A stretch of 64,000 nt of DNA from Enterococcus devriesei. Lineage in GTDB: Bacteria > Bacillota > Bacilli > Lactobacillales > Enterococcaceae. The position numbers and the translations under genes were made by a program. The stretch spans positions 419,989 through 483,988 of the forward strand of contig NZ_JXKM01000001.1 in assembly GCF_001885905.1 (NCBI RefSeq), given 5' to 3'. Below are positions 63,644 to 64,000 of the stretch, piece by piece. How positions within the stretch are numbered: the first letter of the stretch is position 1; each line of letters starts with the position of its first letter. The notes beneath the pieces are model-generated. The model worked only from the letters and a program-made list of their open reading frames with translations, ran no database searches and was not told the origin of the DNA.

Positions 63644-63674
63644 AGACTAGGCAAACAAAGCCTAGTCTTTTTTT
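63644..63674 (+). terminator. Terminator of the ABC transporter operon
   Basis: AGACTAGGC (63644-63652) pairs with GCCTAGTCT (63660-63668), then T-rich. The repeat element begins right after it. Confidence 0.92.
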
Positions 63675-63785
63675 GCGAGTTCCACTTCGCGCTTTAGCGG
63701 GACTAGTGGAATCGTATGCGTACGAAGATAGAGAATTTTTTTGGTATTTAAAAAATTCAATTTTATTTATGAGCTAGCTGTCAGT
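63675..63785 (+). repeat. Structured intergenic repeat element, copy 2
   Basis: Same layout as copy 1: GCGAG, hairpin TTCCAC (63680-63685) with GTGGAA (63706-63711) and an inner CGC/GCG around TTTA, then the invariant TCGTA-TGCG-TACGA (63712-63725), an A+T-rich stretch and GCTAGCTGTCAGT (63773-63785). Paired bases differ from copy 1 but stay complementary. Confidence 0.8.
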
Positions 63786-64000
63786 TCTGCTTTTCGCAGT
63801 TTATTTTGAGTAAAAAGAACTAAACGAATACGAACTATATGTAGAGTTAACTGTTTAGCAGAATGATAGAGCGACAAAAATAAGCGGGAATTGTTGCGAA
63901 TCTAAAAAATCTGTTCTTCAAGGTAATTTTTCTTTGATAATAAGCTCAAATTTCTGTTTAATACTTAAAAAGTTCGAAGGTTCATAAAGTCTTTCTAAAA

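Larger units (their letters stand above)
63636..64000. other. 365-bp gene-free end of the window
   Basis: Holds the ABC operon terminator, repeat element copy 2, a small hairpin CTGC/GCAG near 63787-63799 and A+T-rich sequence. A short open frame crossing 63556-63777 overlaps the ATPase and the repeat and has no ribosome site. Nothing else is supported. Confidence 0.75.

Noticed and set aside
63556-63777. 73-codon plus-strand frame at the window end
   Set aside because: Overlaps the ATPase gene out of frame and runs through terminator and repeat element; no start site.

Overview
This window is a low-GC Firmicutes chromosome segment. Gene content and order point to an Enterococcus or a close Enterococcaceae relative. 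The support is a liaFSR operon, a bgsA/bgsB-like glycolipid pair upstream of a fabT-fabH-acp-fab-acc operon, a DUF1827 gene beside clpE, and a polysaccharide locus that starts with an EpaR-like sugar-phosphate transferase. Species cannot be fixed by reading alone. There is no CRISPR array, insertion sequence, prophage gene, tRNA or rRNA.

Layout. 1-1982: 3' part of a secreted repeat protein ending in an NlpC/P60-like hydrolase domain. 2188-18315: a polysaccharide biosynthesis and decoration locus. It holds a priming transferase, three GT2 enzymes and a GT4 enzyme, Wzx flippase, Wzy polymerase, two LicD phosphotransferases, an IspD/TarI-like cytidylyltransferase with an SDR partner, a TagD glycerol-3-phosphate cytidylyltransferase, a GalE-like epimerase, a DUF6056/GT-C-like membrane protein and two polyprenyl-phosphate-type GT2 enzymes. 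The combination predicts a wall glycan carrying phospho-alditol groups. 18407-20718: mltG and greA. 21028-23547: liaF-liaS-liaR. 23650-30272: ktrA, a HesB-like protein, a GtrB-like transferase, a hydroxyacid dehydrogenase, a DUF1189 protein, GtrA, sodA and an LCP protein. 30318-41463: housekeeping genes (rlmD, recX, mutY, DUF402, GNAT, AI-2E family, CBS/CNNM protein, prfC), a large unrecognised membrane protein and a DUF1827 gene.

41620-46265: clpE (minus strand) diverging from ptsH-ptsI. The region between them carries a CtsR box just after the clpE promoter and a near-perfect CIRCE (HrcA) element. 46426-60207 is a lipid region: two glucosyl-diacylglycerol synthases, a beta-hydroxyacid dehydrogenase, a YkuJ-like protein, Cfa, then the complete type II fatty acid operon fabT-fabH-acpP-fabD-fabG-fabF-accB-fabZ-accC-accD-accA. 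Two FabT boxes lie on its promoter. fabK, normally between acpP and fabD in related bacteria, is missing and a strong hairpin sits there instead. 60366-63635 is a polar amino-acid ABC transporter with two tandem binding proteins.

The most unusual non-coding feature is a ~110 bp intergenic element present twice (20755-20862 and 63675-63785), each copy directly after a terminator. The two copies keep the same fold through compensatory base changes, which suggests a structured RNA or a mobile palindromic repeat.
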